From NCBI RefSeq assembly GCF_003060825.1, contig NZ_CP028922.1, positions 4,309,001 to 4,373,000 on the forward strand: a stretch of 64,000 nt of DNA, in the 5' to 3' direction. Shown here piece by piece: positions 48,337 through 57,152 of this stretch. Positions within the stretch are counted from its first letter, which is position 1. Every line of letters starts with the position of its first letter. The stretch is from Paenibacillus sp. CAA11. Its GTDB lineage: Bacteria; Bacillota; Bacilli; Paenibacillales; Paenibacillaceae. A program made the translations under genes and the position numbers. The notes under the pieces were generated by a model. The model was given only the letters and a program-made list of their open reading frames with translations. It made no database searches and was not told where the DNA came from.

Positions 48337-49584
48337 TTAACTCTCCCTTCGGATGAGCCGTGTTGTTCCGCGCAGCGCCGATATGCTTCCTGCGCCGATG
48401 CCGAACATTGCGATCCGCAGCTCCAGCTCAACGCGGGCAAGGCTCGCATCCACTTCGGCCTCGGAGCGGACGGCCGGGCCGAGCAGCGCGCGGCCGAACC
48501 CGGCAAGGTCGGCGCCCAGCGCCAAGGCCTTCGCCGCGTCAACGCCGGACTGAAGCCCGCCGCTGCCGATGATCGCGGCGCCCGGCAGCATTCCGCGCAC
48601 CTCGCGGATGGAATCCGCGGTCGGAATGCCCCAGTCGGCGAATGCCGTGGCCGCTTCACGCCGCAGCGAATCCGCGCTGCGGTGCTTCTCGACCTGGCTC
48701 CAAGACGTGCCGCCCGCACCCGCCACGTCAATGAAGGCTACGCCGGCATTGGCCAGGCGCTTTGCCGTCTCGGCATCAATGCCCCAGCCCACTTCCTTCA
48801 CACCGACCGGGACCTCCAGCTCACGGCACAGCCCTTCTATTCGCTTTAACAGCCCACCAAAGGCTGTATTTCCCTCCGGCTGAAAAACCTCCTGAAGGCT
48901 GTTCAGATGCAGCACCAGCATATCGGCCCCTGCAATATCCACAGCCCGCCGGCAGTCCTCAGCGCCAAATCCATAGTTTAGCTGGATCGCGCCAAGATTC
49001 GCGATAATGGGCACAGATGGCGCCAACTTCCGCACAGCAAAGGTACCGGCAAGCTCCTCCCGCTCGACAGCAGCCCGGATGGAACCAACCCCCATCGCCC
49101 AGCCTCTGCGCTCAGCAGCTTCTGCCAGCCGTTCATTGATCACAGCTGCTTCCGGGCTGCCCCCAGTCATGGAGCTGATTAAGAGCGGCGTACGTACTGA
49201 GCGTTGAAGGAAGGACGTCTCTAAGCAAATTCGGTCAAAATCCACCTCCGGTACAGCATTATGCTTAAAACGGTAATTCTCGAAGCCCGTGGTAATCCCC
49301 TGTCCTTCTACCTCTTCCTGTAAGCAGATCCGAATATGCTCTGTCTTCCGCTTCGAGGTAATCTTGCTGGATGCCTCTTGATGGCTTGAAGTCTCTGGTG
49401 GGGCAAGAATACTGGCTGAAGCCTCATGATCTATAAACTTCTGAGGAAGAGAGCCTAATGTCCCCTCCTGATATCCTTGAACCGCATCAGCGGTGAACAG
49501 TCCTAATTGTTTGCGCTCGCCGCGGTGCAGCGGTCCTCTTTTGCGGAAGCTTCCGCCTCCGGTCCGTCCGTAACGTTCTCTCAA
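48337..49584 (-). CDS. fni: Type 2 isopentenyl-diphosphate delta-isomerase, N-terminally extended
   Basis: FMN- and NADPH-dependent isomerase of IPP and DMAPP. Family core: [78 protein letters not shown] and [17 protein letters not shown]. About 75 residues ([20 protein letters not shown] onward) precede the usual start; they are basic and low in hydrophobics, and there is no ATG, GTG or TTG near the usual start. TTG 49584 has AAGGAG 10 bases upstream; ATG 49614 has none. The stop is ~10 bases from the ATPase remnant. Confidence 0.88.
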   Translation of the reverse strand: MRERYGRTGGGSFRKRGPLHRGERKQLGLFTADAVQGYQEGTLGSLPQKFIDHEASASILAPPETSSHQEASSKITSKRKTEHIRICLQEEVEGQGITTGFENYRFKHNAVPEVDFDRICLETSFLQRSVRTPLLISSMTGGSPEAAVINERLAEAAERRGWAMGVGSIRAAVEREELAGTFAVRKLAPSVPIIANLGAIQLNYGFGAEDCRRAVDIAGADMLVLHLNSLQEVFQPEGNTAFGGLLKRIEGLCRELEVPVGVKEVGWGIDAETAKRLANAGVAFIDVAGAGGTSWSQVEKHRSADSLRREAATAFADWGIPTADSIREVRGMLPGAAIIGSGGLQSGVDAAKALALGADLAGFGRALLGPAVRSEAEVDASLARVELELRIAMFGIGAGSISALRGTTRLIRRES

Positions 49585-49744
49585 TTCTTGTTCGCTCCTT
49601 ATGGCGGATTTCATCTATTTACAGCCTAAGTACAATCTAATCTCTTGGCCGATACAGCTTGTTCTTTACTTATTGTATTATAATGACTGCTTGTCTCCAA
49701 GTTGATCCCCCAATTCCCTGACACTGTAAAGGAACCATCCAATA

Positions 49745-49782
49745 CAAGAAACGCCACTACCCCAAACATTGGAATAGCGGCG
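49745..49782 (-). terminator. Terminator of cls
   Basis: Imperfect 12-bp stem CGCC-CTA-CC (49751-49762 with 49770-49781), 7-base loop, then TTTCTTG on the minus strand. Confidence 0.65.
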
Positions 49783-49855
49783 CTAATTATAGGGAATCAG
49801 CCGAAGTGGAACGCACCTCAGACGGTACATCAGAAGCCTGTAGCACCTGAGAAGC

Positions 49856-51364
49856 CTATAGCAGAGGAGACATCAGCCGTGCAGCAGATTCCATGATCCG
49901 GACAAAAATCTTTTTCTTCATAAAAGCCTTACGCTCAATCAGCTTGGTAGACAACAGGTCCCGCTCAAAATCCTGCACGATCTTCCGAATGCTGTCCGTT
50001 TGGACGAGGAGCGCATTCACCTCAAAATTCAAATGAAAGCTCCGCATATCCATGTTGGCAGTGCCTACTGTAGCTACCTCCCCGTCAGCAATCAGCAGCT
50101 TGGAATGCAGGAAGCCTTTTTCATATTCATAAATCTTAACCCCTGCATCCAGCAAAGAAGGAAAATAAGAATGCGATGCCAGGAAAGGGAGCCACTTATC
50201 CGGCTTTGCTGGGAACAGCACACGCACATCGAGCCCTGATAACGCAGCAACCTTAAGCGCCGTTAAAATATCATCATCCGGGATGAAGTAAGGCGTCGCC
50301 AGCCACACCGACTTTTTGGCCGACGTAATCATAGCGAAGATCACATTCTTCAGTGACCTTGTCTCGTTATCCGGTCCGCTTGGCAGAATTTGTACCGCAC
50401 CGCTGCAGCCCCGTTCCAGCTCTGGAGACAAATATTCCTGGCCCATAATGGTTTTGCCGGTTACATATTTCCAGTCCTGCAGAAAAATAATTTGCAGCGA
50501 ACGTACCGCTTCTCCCTTAAACAGCATATGCGTGTCCCGCCAGAAACCATAGGTTTTGCTGCGGCTCAAATATTCGTCCCCTACATTCAGGCCGCCAATA
50601 AAACCGGTATTACCGTCAATCACGACGATTTTCCGGTGGTTCCGATAGTTAACCCGGCTTGACAGCGATAGAAAACGCACGGCACCGAACACGCCGATCT
50701 CTACCCCTGCAGCACGCATTTCGTTAAGAAAAACGGGCGAGAGGCCAAGACTGCCCACTGCATCATACATAAATCTGACCTCAACACCGGCTTTGGCCTT
50801 CTCAATCAAGGTCTGCTGAATCTCGCGGCCAATCTCATCCGATCGGTAAATGTAATACTGCATATGGATATGATGCTTCGCCTTCTTGAGCTCATTAAGA
50901 AGAGAGCCGAAGGTCTCCTGTCCGTTGGTCAGCACACGGGTGCGGGTCGCCAGCGAGAATGGGGTTCGGGCGATCCGTTGGGACAGGCGCAGCAGCTGCT
51001 GTTGATCCTCTGTAAATTGGGACATATCCCCTGGGAGTACCAGCCCGTTATGATCTATCCGTTCATATGCCTGAAGGTCCTCTTGGAGCTTTTTGTCGTA
51101 TTTTCTGCGTTTGAAATAATTTTGGCCGAACAGGAAATAAAAAACTAAACCGACGATCGGCAGAAGCGCCAGCACAAGAATCCAGGCCAGCGTGCTTGAG
51201 GGATTTCGATTCTCCATAAATATGGCTAAACCAATCGTAAGCACCGTCAAGGTCTGGAAGATACTAACCAGTGTTCCCCCGAATTTGCCGAAGATGTTGA
51301 ACCCAAATAAATAGAATGCGATTAATATCGCTGCAATGAGGGCAATTTGTATTCCGCGTCTCAT
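49856..51364 (-). CDS. cls: Cardiolipin synthase
   Basis: Condenses two phosphatidylglycerols to cardiolipin at the membrane; phospholipase D superfamily, ~502 residues. Two N-terminal membrane segments (GIQIALIAAILIAFYLFGF and STLAWILVLALLPIVGLVF) precede the two HKD motifs VNYRNHRKIVVIDGNTGFIGG and GFLHSKLLIADGEVATVGTAN. ATG 51364 is chosen because AAAGGGG lies 6 bases before it; ATG 51370 touches that site. Stand-alone gene with its own terminator, divergent from the TetR operon. Confidence 0.94.
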   Translation of the reverse strand: MRRGIQIALIAAILIAFYLFGFNIFGKFGGTLVSIFQTLTVLTIGLAIFMENRNPSSTLAWILVLALLPIVGLVFYFLFGQNYFKRRKYDKKLQEDLQAYERIDHNGLVLPGDMSQFTEDQQQLLRLSQRIARTPFSLATRTRVLTNGQETFGSLLNELKKAKHHIHMQYYIYRSDEIGREIQQTLIEKAKAGVEVRFMYDAVGSLGLSPVFLNEMRAAGVEIGVFGAVRFLSLSSRVNYRNHRKIVVIDGNTGFIGGLNVGDEYLSRSKTYGFWRDTHMLFKGEAVRSLQIIFLQDWKYVTGKTIMGQEYLSPELERGCSGAVQILPSGPDNETRSLKNVIFAMITSAKKSVWLATPYFIPDDDILTALKVAALSGLDVRVLFPAKPDKWLPFLASHSYFPSLLDAGVKIYEYEKGFLHSKLLIADGEVATVGTANMDMRSFHLNFEVNALLVQTDSIRKIVQDFERDLLSTKLIERKAFMKKKIFVRIMESAARLMSPLL

Positions 51365-51481
51365 AGTCATCCCCTTTATATCTGTCTCTTCATTCGCATG
51401 TTCTGCCTTTATTCTACATGAAGCTGCAGGTTCTTCCTATCACCTTCCCTTAAAATATATCACTCCCGGCTTGCCCCATGC

Positions 51482-51530
51482 TTGACAGAGCTTAGGAAGC
51501 TGTGAAAGAATGACCTATCGATCGTTAGGT
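51482..51530 (+). promoter_or_regulatory. Promoter and palindromic operator of the TetR-ykkCD operon
   Basis: -35 TTGACA (51482-51487), 18-base spacer, -10 AAGAAT (51506-51511). One base downstream begins a near-perfect 18-base palindrome, ACCTATCGATCGTTAGGT (51513-51530), covering the start region and touching the AAAGGAGG ribosome site. This layout fits autorepression by the TetR-family product that follows. Confidence 0.65.
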
Positions 51531-51545
51531 AAAGGAGGTTAGGAA

Positions 51546-52127
51546 ATGGCAGTTGGCAAACAAGGACTGCTTCAGGCTGCACTCTGCCGGTTTGCTCTAG
51601 ACGGCTATGCTGGAGCCTCTCTCAAAGATATCGCCGAGGAAGCTGGAATTAAGAAGCCCTCTATTTATGCTCACTTCCAAGGGAAGGATGACTTGTTCCT
51701 CCATGTGCTGGAGCATTGCGTCATCAAGGTGAAGCGCAAGATTAGGCGCTTCTATCTTCACCAGCTGGATGAACCGCTTTCCCAGCGGCTAAAGGGGCTA
51801 CTCTCCTTCCTGCAGGACAGCTATCATCAGGACCGGGATACTCAGTTTCTGCTCCGCACCTTCTATTTCCCTCCGCAGGAGCTGTATGCCGAGGTGCTGA
51901 GCCGGGGAAATCCCTTTCTGGATGGAATGGAGCAGATGCTTACCCTAGAGCTGGGCAGAGAGATACAGAACCGGGGATCTTCATTAATCGAACCTGCCCA
52001 TGCCGCAACCGCCTATATGACGCTCGCGGATGGCGTTCTGCTCGATATGCTGTATGAAATTCCTGAACGCTCGCGCCGAAGACTAGAATTGTCTTGGCCT
52101 GTATATTGGAAGGGAATTCAGCGCTAA
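51546..52127 (+). CDS. TetR/AcrR-family repressor
   Basis: 193 residues. N-terminal helix-turn-helix GASLKDIAEEAGIKKPSIYAHFQGKDDLF, then a ligand-binding/dimer domain without a recognisable subclass. AGGAGGTTAGGAA precedes ATG 51546. It is the first gene of an operon with two SMR efflux genes and probably represses it through the palindrome at 51513. Inducer unknown. Confidence 0.9.
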   Translation: MAVGKQGLLQAALCRFALDGYAGASLKDIAEEAGIKKPSIYAHFQGKDDLFLHVLEHCVIKVKRKIRRFYLHQLDEPLSQRLKGLLSFLQDSYHQDRDTQFLLRTFYFPPQELYAEVLSRGNPFLDGMEQMLTLELGREIQNRGSSLIEPAHAATAYMTLADGVLLDMLYEIPERSRRRLELSWPVYWKGIQR

Positions 52128-52162
52128 CCTTAAGTAAATTTCGAATTGGAGGATTATCGTTT

Positions 52163-52501
52163 ATGAACCGCAATTGGCTTTATGTATTTATCGGCGGCCT
52201 GATTGAAATCGTCTGGGTATCAGGCCTTAAGCATGCCGATGTCTGGTGGGAGTGGGTCCTGACGGCCGCCGCGATCGCCACCAGCTTCTGGCTTATTATT
52301 GAAGCTTCCAAGCGTCTCCCTGTAGGGACGGTCTATGCCGTCTTTACCGGACTGGGGACGGCCGGAACGGTTGTAGCTGAAATGCTCTTCTTCGGCGAAC
52401 CGTTCCGCTGGTCCAAGACGCTCCTGATTGCCCTGCTGCTTGGCGGCGTTGTCGGACTTAAGCTCATGACAGATCAAAGTGAAAAGGAGGTGACCTCATA
52501 A
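52163..52501 (+). CDS. SMR-family efflux subunit, YkkC-like
   Basis: 112-residue four-helix protein from ATG 52163 (GGAGG 10 bases upstream). The conserved Glu is in IGGLIEIVWVSGLKHAD; RLPVGTVYAVFTGLGTAGTV follows. These closely resemble B. subtilis YkkC. Its stop overlaps the next ATG by one base (TAATG), so it is coupled to the partner subunit; such pairs form heterodimeric exporters of cationic compounds, in some cases guanidinium. No guanidine riboswitch is visible upstream; a TetR repressor takes that place. Confidence 0.9.
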   Translation: MNRNWLYVFIGGLIEIVWVSGLKHADVWWEWVLTAAAIATSFWLIIEASKRLPVGTVYAVFTGLGTAGTVVAEMLFFGEPFRWSKTLLIALLLGGVVGLKLMTDQSEKEVTS

Positions 52502-52815
52502 TGGCCTGGTTAGCTCTTGTACTTGCAGGAGGCTGTGAGGTGCTCGGCGTAATTGGTATCAAGCGAGTGACGCTTCGGCGTGACCTGTTGTCCTATCTCC
52601 TATTGTTCGGTTCCTTCGTCGGCAGCTTCTCCCTGCTCTCCTTCGCCATGAAGACACTGCCGATGGGAACGGCCTATGCCGTATGGACAGGCATCGGAAC
52701 CGTCGGCAGTACCCTTGTCGGCATGCTGCTCTTCGGCGAGCCTAAAGAAGCGCGCCGTCTGCTGTGCATCGCCTTGATTCTGGGAGCTGCCGTCGGGCTC
52801 AAGCTGATCTCTTAA
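52501..52815 (+). CDS. SMR-family efflux subunit, YkkD-like
   Basis: 104 residues, four membrane helices, the partner of the preceding gene. The Glu is in LVLAGGCEVLGVIGIKRV; FSLLSFAMKTLPMGTAYAVW and GIGTVGSTLVGMLLFGEP match YkkD. Overlapping start/stop with the YkkC-like gene ensures equal expression. The substrate is not determined by the sequence; the closest recalled relatives export guanidinium or quaternary cations. Confidence 0.9.
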   Translation: MAWLALVLAGGCEVLGVIGIKRVTLRRDLLSYLLLFGSFVGSFSLLSFAMKTLPMGTAYAVWTGIGTVGSTLVGMLLFGEPKEARRLLCIALILGAAVGLKLIS

Positions 52816-52846
52816 TAGAGCTGGGTCTTCCTAGCCTGCCCAAAAT

Positions 52847-52894
52847 TTGTATCCGCCTATGCGATATCATATAATTATTTTGACTACGGAGTCA
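52847..52894 (+). promoter_or_regulatory. Promoter and operator candidate of the TetR-RND genes
   Basis: -35 TTGTAT (52847-52852), 17-base spacer, -10 TATAAT (52870-52875), followed by the inverted repeat TGACT-N4-AGTCA (52881-52894) at the expected start of transcription. Possible target of the following TetR-type protein. Confidence 0.5.
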
Positions 52895-52931
52895 TTCATA
52901 GAACCTATCGGTCGGGAAGGAGTTCAACTCG

Positions 52932-53834
52932 TTGGCAGACAAAGCTACAGACAGACGAAAACTCATTCTCCGAACAGCCATGCAGCTGTTCGCTGCCAAA
53001 GGCGCGTCAGCTACTTCAATGCAGGAAATTGCCGAGCTGTGCGGGATGTCCAAAGGAAGCCTATACCTGCATTTTAAGTCCAAGGAAGAGCTGGAGCAGA
53101 GCATTTACAATTACTGTTATCAGATGCTGGAAGACCGGCTCGCCCAGGTGGAACAGCAGAAGGATTCCTCGCCTCGCGACAAGCTTCGCATACAGATTCG
53201 CGTTCTGCTCGAGCAAGTGCTGGAGCTGCGTGAATTCCTGATGATGCAGCTCAGAGACTGGCTGGGCAGCGGGAAGATGCCCGTGGAACCGGGCTGTGTC
53301 CGCGAGAACAACCTGAGGCTGCTTCACTGGGGTGGCGCCAAGCTGGAGATCATCTATGGGGCTGGGATTAAGCCCTATATCGGGGAGCTGCTGTTCATCC
53401 TGAACGGCATGCTGGGCTCTTATATTCGGCTACTCTTCATGCCGAACCTACCCGTCAGCACGGAACAGATGGCGAAGCATCTGCTGACCATGCTGGATGA
53501 ATCAGCTGCATTTATGCTGCGCAGCAAGGCGGCCCCGCTGATTCCCTTATCGTTCCTCGAAGCCTGGGGTCAGCATGGGCCGCGACTGGATGCTCAGCCG
53601 AACCGGCATCCGCTGTTCGTCATCCGGCAGATGAAGGATGAACTGAATGTAGCCGATGCAGACCCTGAGCTTCGTGAGGAGGCCGCAGAGTCGTTACGCA
53701 TTCTGGAGAATGAGCTGATCGAGCTTCAGCCAAGAAAAGCCCTTCTGCTTGGTATGCTCCGCAATCTGCGGACGATTCCTGCTCTTGAGGAGCGCTGCAA
53801 TGAGCTGGAGACTTTGATTCGCCTGTACCGGTAA
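52932..53834 (+). CDS. TetR/AcrR-family regulator with C-terminal helical extension
   Basis: 300 residues, about 100 longer than a typical TetR protein. The N-terminal helix-turn-helix is ATSMQEIAELCGMSKGSLYLHFKSKEEL. The extra C-terminal part (from about residue 200) is charged and predicted coiled coil, for example RREEAAES-like and ILENELIELQPRKALL with LEERCNELETLIRLYR. TTG start at 52932 with AAGGAG 9 bases upstream. It precedes the RND pump by 59 bases and is probably its regulator; the layout resembles the YerO/SwrC pair of B. subtilis. Confidence 0.88.
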   Translation: MADKATDRRKLILRTAMQLFAAKGASATSMQEIAELCGMSKGSLYLHFKSKEELEQSIYNYCYQMLEDRLAQVEQQKDSSPRDKLRIQIRVLLEQVLELREFLMMQLRDWLGSGKMPVEPGCVRENNLRLLHWGGAKLEIIYGAGIKPYIGELLFILNGMLGSYIRLLFMPNLPVSTEQMAKHLLTMLDESAAFMLRSKAAPLIPLSFLEAWGQHGPRLDAQPNRHPLFVIRQMKDELNVADADPELREEAAESLRILENELIELQPRKALLLGMLRNLRTIPALEERCNELETLIRLYR

Positions 53835-53893
53835 ACAACAAGAGACAAAAGCTTACAAAAAGAGATAGGACGAGAGGAGCAGAAGCCCTAATT

Positions 53894-56800
53894 ATGAAAG
53901 GAATTATCAATTTCTCCTTACGCAACAAGTTCGCTGTCTGGCTGCTGACCATCATCGTAGTGGTCGCTGGACTTTACAGCGGCTTAACGATGAAGCAGGA
54001 GACCATCCCGAATATCAGCATCCCCTTCCTGAACGTTACCGCCGTCTATCCAGGCGCGGCTCCAGAAGGTGTGGAGAAGGACATTACGATCCCGCTGGAG
54101 CAGAAGCTTCGGAATGTGGACGGAGTGAAGACCATTACTTCAAGCTCTATGGAGAATGCAGCCAGCATCACCGTGGAGTACGATTATGGAACAGATCTGG
54201 ATAATGCTTCGGCTGCGCTGCGCGAGGCGCTGAATGACGTGAAGCTTCCGGACGATGCTCAGAAGCCGACCATCACCCGTTTCAGCCTAAGCTCCATGCC
54301 GGTCGTTTCTCTCAGCTTGTCCAGCAGCAAAGCTAAAGACTTGGAGGAACTGACGCGCATTGCCGAGAACGATATCCAACCCGTGCTGGAAGACCTGGAC
54401 GGCGTAGCCTCTGTGCAGGTTGCCGGACAATATGTTCGTGAGGTACAGCTCAAGTTCGACCAGGCAAAGCTCGCTAAGTATGGTCTGACTGAGGACACCG
54501 TAAAGGGAATCGTCCAAGGATCGGCAGTCCGGGTACCGCTTGGATTGTTCGAGATGGACAAATCCCAAAAGGCTGTCGTGGTAGACGGCCATATTACTAC
54601 GGTGGATGAATTAAACAATGTAGAGATTCCCGTAACGGCTGCCGCCGGCGCATCTGGGGGACAGAGCCAGAGCTCCGCCGCAACTGGCGGAACCTCCCCG
54701 ACTGCTGGAAGCGGACAAATGCCGTCAGGCAGCGGTATCCCTACCGTCAAACTGAGCGATCTTGCGAAGATTGAGGTTGTCGGTAAGGCCGAGTCCATTT
54801 CCCGGACTAACGGGCAGGAATCCATCGGGATTCAAATTGTGAAATCGAATGATGCGAACACCGTTGAAGTGGTCAACGCCGTCAAGGATGCCGCCGATAA
54901 GCTCAAGGAACAGTATCCAGATGTAAGCATGACGGTTCTGCTTGACCAGGGTAAGCCGATCGAGGATTCGGTCAACACCATGCTCGAAAAAGCGCTGTTC
55001 GGCGCATTGTTCGCTGTGCTGATCATCTTGATCTTCCTGCGCAACGTCCGCTCGACGATCATTTCCATTATCTCTATCCCGCTGTCGCTGTTGATTGCCA
55101 TTCTGGCACTGCGACAAATGGATATTACATTGAATATGATGACGCTTGGCGCGATGACCGTGGCCATCGGCCGGGTTGTCGACGACTCTATCGTCGTCAT
55201 CGAGAATATTTACCGCCGTCTGTCCCTGTCCGGCGAGAAGCTGAAAGGCCGCCAGCTGATCATGGAAGCGACCCGAGAGATGTTCGTTCCGATCATGTCC
55301 TCGACCATTGTCACCATCGCCGTTTTCCTGCCATTGGCCTTCGTAAGCGGCATGGTTGGCGAACTGTTCACGCCGTTTGCCCTGACCATGGTCTTCTCGC
55401 TGCTCGCCTCGCTCCTCGTGGCTATCACGCTGGTGCCGGCACTTGCCCATTCCCTATTCCGCAAGGGGCTTAAGGAGAAGCACAAGCATAATCATGACGA
55501 GAAGCCGGGACGGCTGGCTAAGGGCTATCAGCAGGTGTTGAACTGGTCCCTGTCCCACAAGCTGATTACATTCCTGCTTGCGGTCGTTCTACTTCTAGGC
55601 AGCGTATTCGGCATTACTCCGTTTATTGGTTCAAGCTTCCTTCCAGACCAGGAAGATAAGTATGTGATGATCACCTACTCTCCTGAGGCCGGAGACCGGC
55701 TTGAAGATGTCGAGAAGCGTGCGCTTACTGTAGAGAAATTTCTGCTAGAGCAGCCAGGTGTGGAGAATATGCAGTACTCAGTGGGCGGAAGCAATCCGAT
55801 GAGTACCGGCCCTTCCAAATCCGCCCTGTTCTATGTACAGTACAAGAGCGATACCAAGAATTTTGAAGATGTAAAGGCTGATCTGCTTGAGGAGCTGCAG
55901 AAGAAAGTCCCTACAGGTAAATGGGGCGACATGTCTGCCGCAATGAGCGGTATGGGCGGCAGCAAGCTGACGATCAACGTGTTCGGCGACAATCTGGAAC
56001 AGATCAAGCCGTTCTCGGATGAAATTCTGAAGCTCGTTCAACAGGATAAAGCCAACTTCGAGAAGGCTGAGACCAATCTTTCTGAAGCATACGAACAGTA
56101 CACCCTGGTAGCCGACCAGCAGAAGCTCAGCAAGCTCGGGCTTACCGCAGGCCAGCTGGCCATGGTACTGAGCCCTGTACGCGAGCGCCCAGTACTGACC
56201 GAAGTTCAAATTGATGGTAAGAATTATAATGTATATATCGATGTAGACAGCAAGACTTATAGCAGCATTCAAGAAATTGAGAACACCAAAGTCACTTCGC
56301 CTCTCGGCATCCAGGTTGCAATCAAGGATGTGGCGAAGGTGGAGAAGGGAAACTCTCCGGACACCGTTACTCGAATGGACGGGAAGACGGTTGTGGAGAT
56401 CACGGCCGATATTCTTAGCAGCGACGTCAGCGGTGCCTCCAGTGCGCTGCAGAAGAAGGTTGATGAACTGAAAAAGCCGGACGGTGTAACCGTCAAGTTC
56501 GGCGGCGTAACCAAGCAGATTAATGACACGTTCACTCAGCTTGGTCTGGCTATGGCCGCAGCCGTTGCCATCGTATATTTCGTACTCGTCGTTACCTTCG
56601 GCGGAGGACTGGCACCATTCGCCATTCTGTTCTCACTGCCGTTCATCGTGATCGGCGCTCTGGTTGCCTTGTTCCTGGCTGGTGAGACGCTGAATGTCTC
56701 CTCGCTGATGGGGGCCCTGATGCTGATCGGTATCGTCGTGACCAATGCGATCGTTCTGATCGACCGCGTTATCCATAAGGAACGCGAAGGTCTCTCCACT

Positions 56801-57046
56801 CGCGAAGCCCTGCTGGAAGCAGGAGCAACGCGTCTGCGTCCAATTCTGATGACCGCGCTTGCGACCATCGGTGCTCTCCTTCCGCTTGTCTTTGGCTGGG
56901 AGAACAGCGCAGGCATTATCTCCCGGGGACTGGGGGTTACGGTTATTGGCGGCCTGATCAGCTCTACGCTGCTCACCCTGGTTATCGTACCTGTCGTATA
57001 TGAGTTCCTGATGAAATTCCGGCGTCGCCGGAACGCAGAGGAATAG
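53894..57046 (+). CDS. RND-family efflux permease (SwrC/AcrB-like)
   Basis: 1050-residue proton-driven exporter with 12 membrane segments and two large extracytoplasmic loops. Seen are MKGIINFSLRNKFAVWLLT, QETIPNISIPFLNV, the helix-4 Asp pair in MTVAIGRVVDDSIVVIENI, and SLPFIVIGALVALFL with LMGALMLIGIVVTNAIVLID in the second half. A flexible Ser/Gly/Thr-rich insert (residues ~247-284) interrupts the first loop. No membrane-fusion partner is adjacent, which is usual for Gram-positive SwrC-type pumps. Ribosome site is weak or distant (AGGAG, 14 bases). Substrate may be surfactant lipopeptides or drugs, by family only. Confidence 0.93.
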   Translation: MKGIINFSLRNKFAVWLLTIIVVVAGLYSGLTMKQETIPNISIPFLNVTAVYPGAAPEGVEKDITIPLEQKLRNVDGVKTITSSSMENAASITVEYDYGTDLDNASAALREALNDVKLPDDAQKPTITRFSLSSMPVVSLSLSSSKAKDLEELTRIAENDIQPVLEDLDGVASVQVAGQYVREVQLKFDQAKLAKYGLTEDTVKGIVQGSAVRVPLGLFEMDKSQKAVVVDGHITTVDELNNVEIPVTAAAGASGGQSQSSAATGGTSPTAGSGQMPSGSGIPTVKLSDLAKIEVVGKAESISRTNGQESIGIQIVKSNDANTVEVVNAVKDAADKLKEQYPDVSMTVLLDQGKPIEDSVNTMLEKALFGALFAVLIILIFLRNVRSTIISIISIPLSLLIAILALRQMDITLNMMTLGAMTVAIGRVVDDSIVVIENIYRRLSLSGEKLKGRQLIMEATREMFVPIMSSTIVTIAVFLPLAFVSGMVGELFTPFALTMVFSLLASLLVAITLVPALAHSLFRKGLKEKHKHNHDEKPGRLAKGYQQVLNWSLSHKLITFLLAVVLLLGSVFGITPFIGSSFLPDQEDKYVMITYSPEAGDRLEDVEKRALTVEKFLLEQPGVENMQYSVGGSNPMSTGPSKSALFYVQYKSDTKNFEDVKADLLEELQKKVPTGKWGDMSAAMSGMGGSKLTINVFGDNLEQIKPFSDEILKLVQQDKANFEKAETNLSEAYEQYTLVADQQKLSKLGLTAGQLAMVLSPVRERPVLTEVQIDGKNYNVYIDVDSKTYSSIQEIENTKVTSPLGIQVAIKDVAKVEKGNSPDTVTRMDGKTVVEITADILSSDVSGASSALQKKVDELKKPDGVTVKFGGVTKQINDTFTQLGLAMAAAVAIVYFVLVVTFGGGLAPFAILFSLPFIVIGALVALFLAGETLNVSSLMGALMLIGIVVTNAIVLIDRVIHKEREGLSTREALLEAGATRLRPILMTALATIGALLPLVFGWENSAGIISRGLGVTVIGGLISSTLLTLVIVPVVYEFLMKFRRRRNAEE

Positions 57047-57089
57047 GTCGGTAGCTTGTTCCCTGCAAATCACTAAATAGACACAGCAA

Positions 57090-57140
57090 AGAGGGCCATC
57101 CTAAGGTAGATATTAAATCTATCCTCAGGATGGCCCTTCT
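57090..57140. terminator. Bidirectional terminator between the RND and torD genes
   Basis: Long imperfect stem with core AGGGCCATCCT and its complement (about 57092-57102 with 57127-57137), extended by AGAT/ATCT; short T-runs on both sides (CTTCTTAA on plus, CTTTGCTG on minus). Confidence 0.8.
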
Positions 57141-57152
57141 TAAATGTTGCTG

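Noticed and set aside
48090..48731. Minus-strand frame of 213 codons spanning the fni end and the ATPase remnant
   Set aside because: It is out of phase with both the fni reading frame and the Walker B/H-loop frame and is Arg/Ala/Ser-rich, as expected of a shadow in GC-rich sequence.
51371..51545. Guanidine-I riboswitch before the YkkCD-like genes
   Set aside because: No ykkC-type conserved loops are visible; instead a promoter and a TetR-type palindrome occupy the region.
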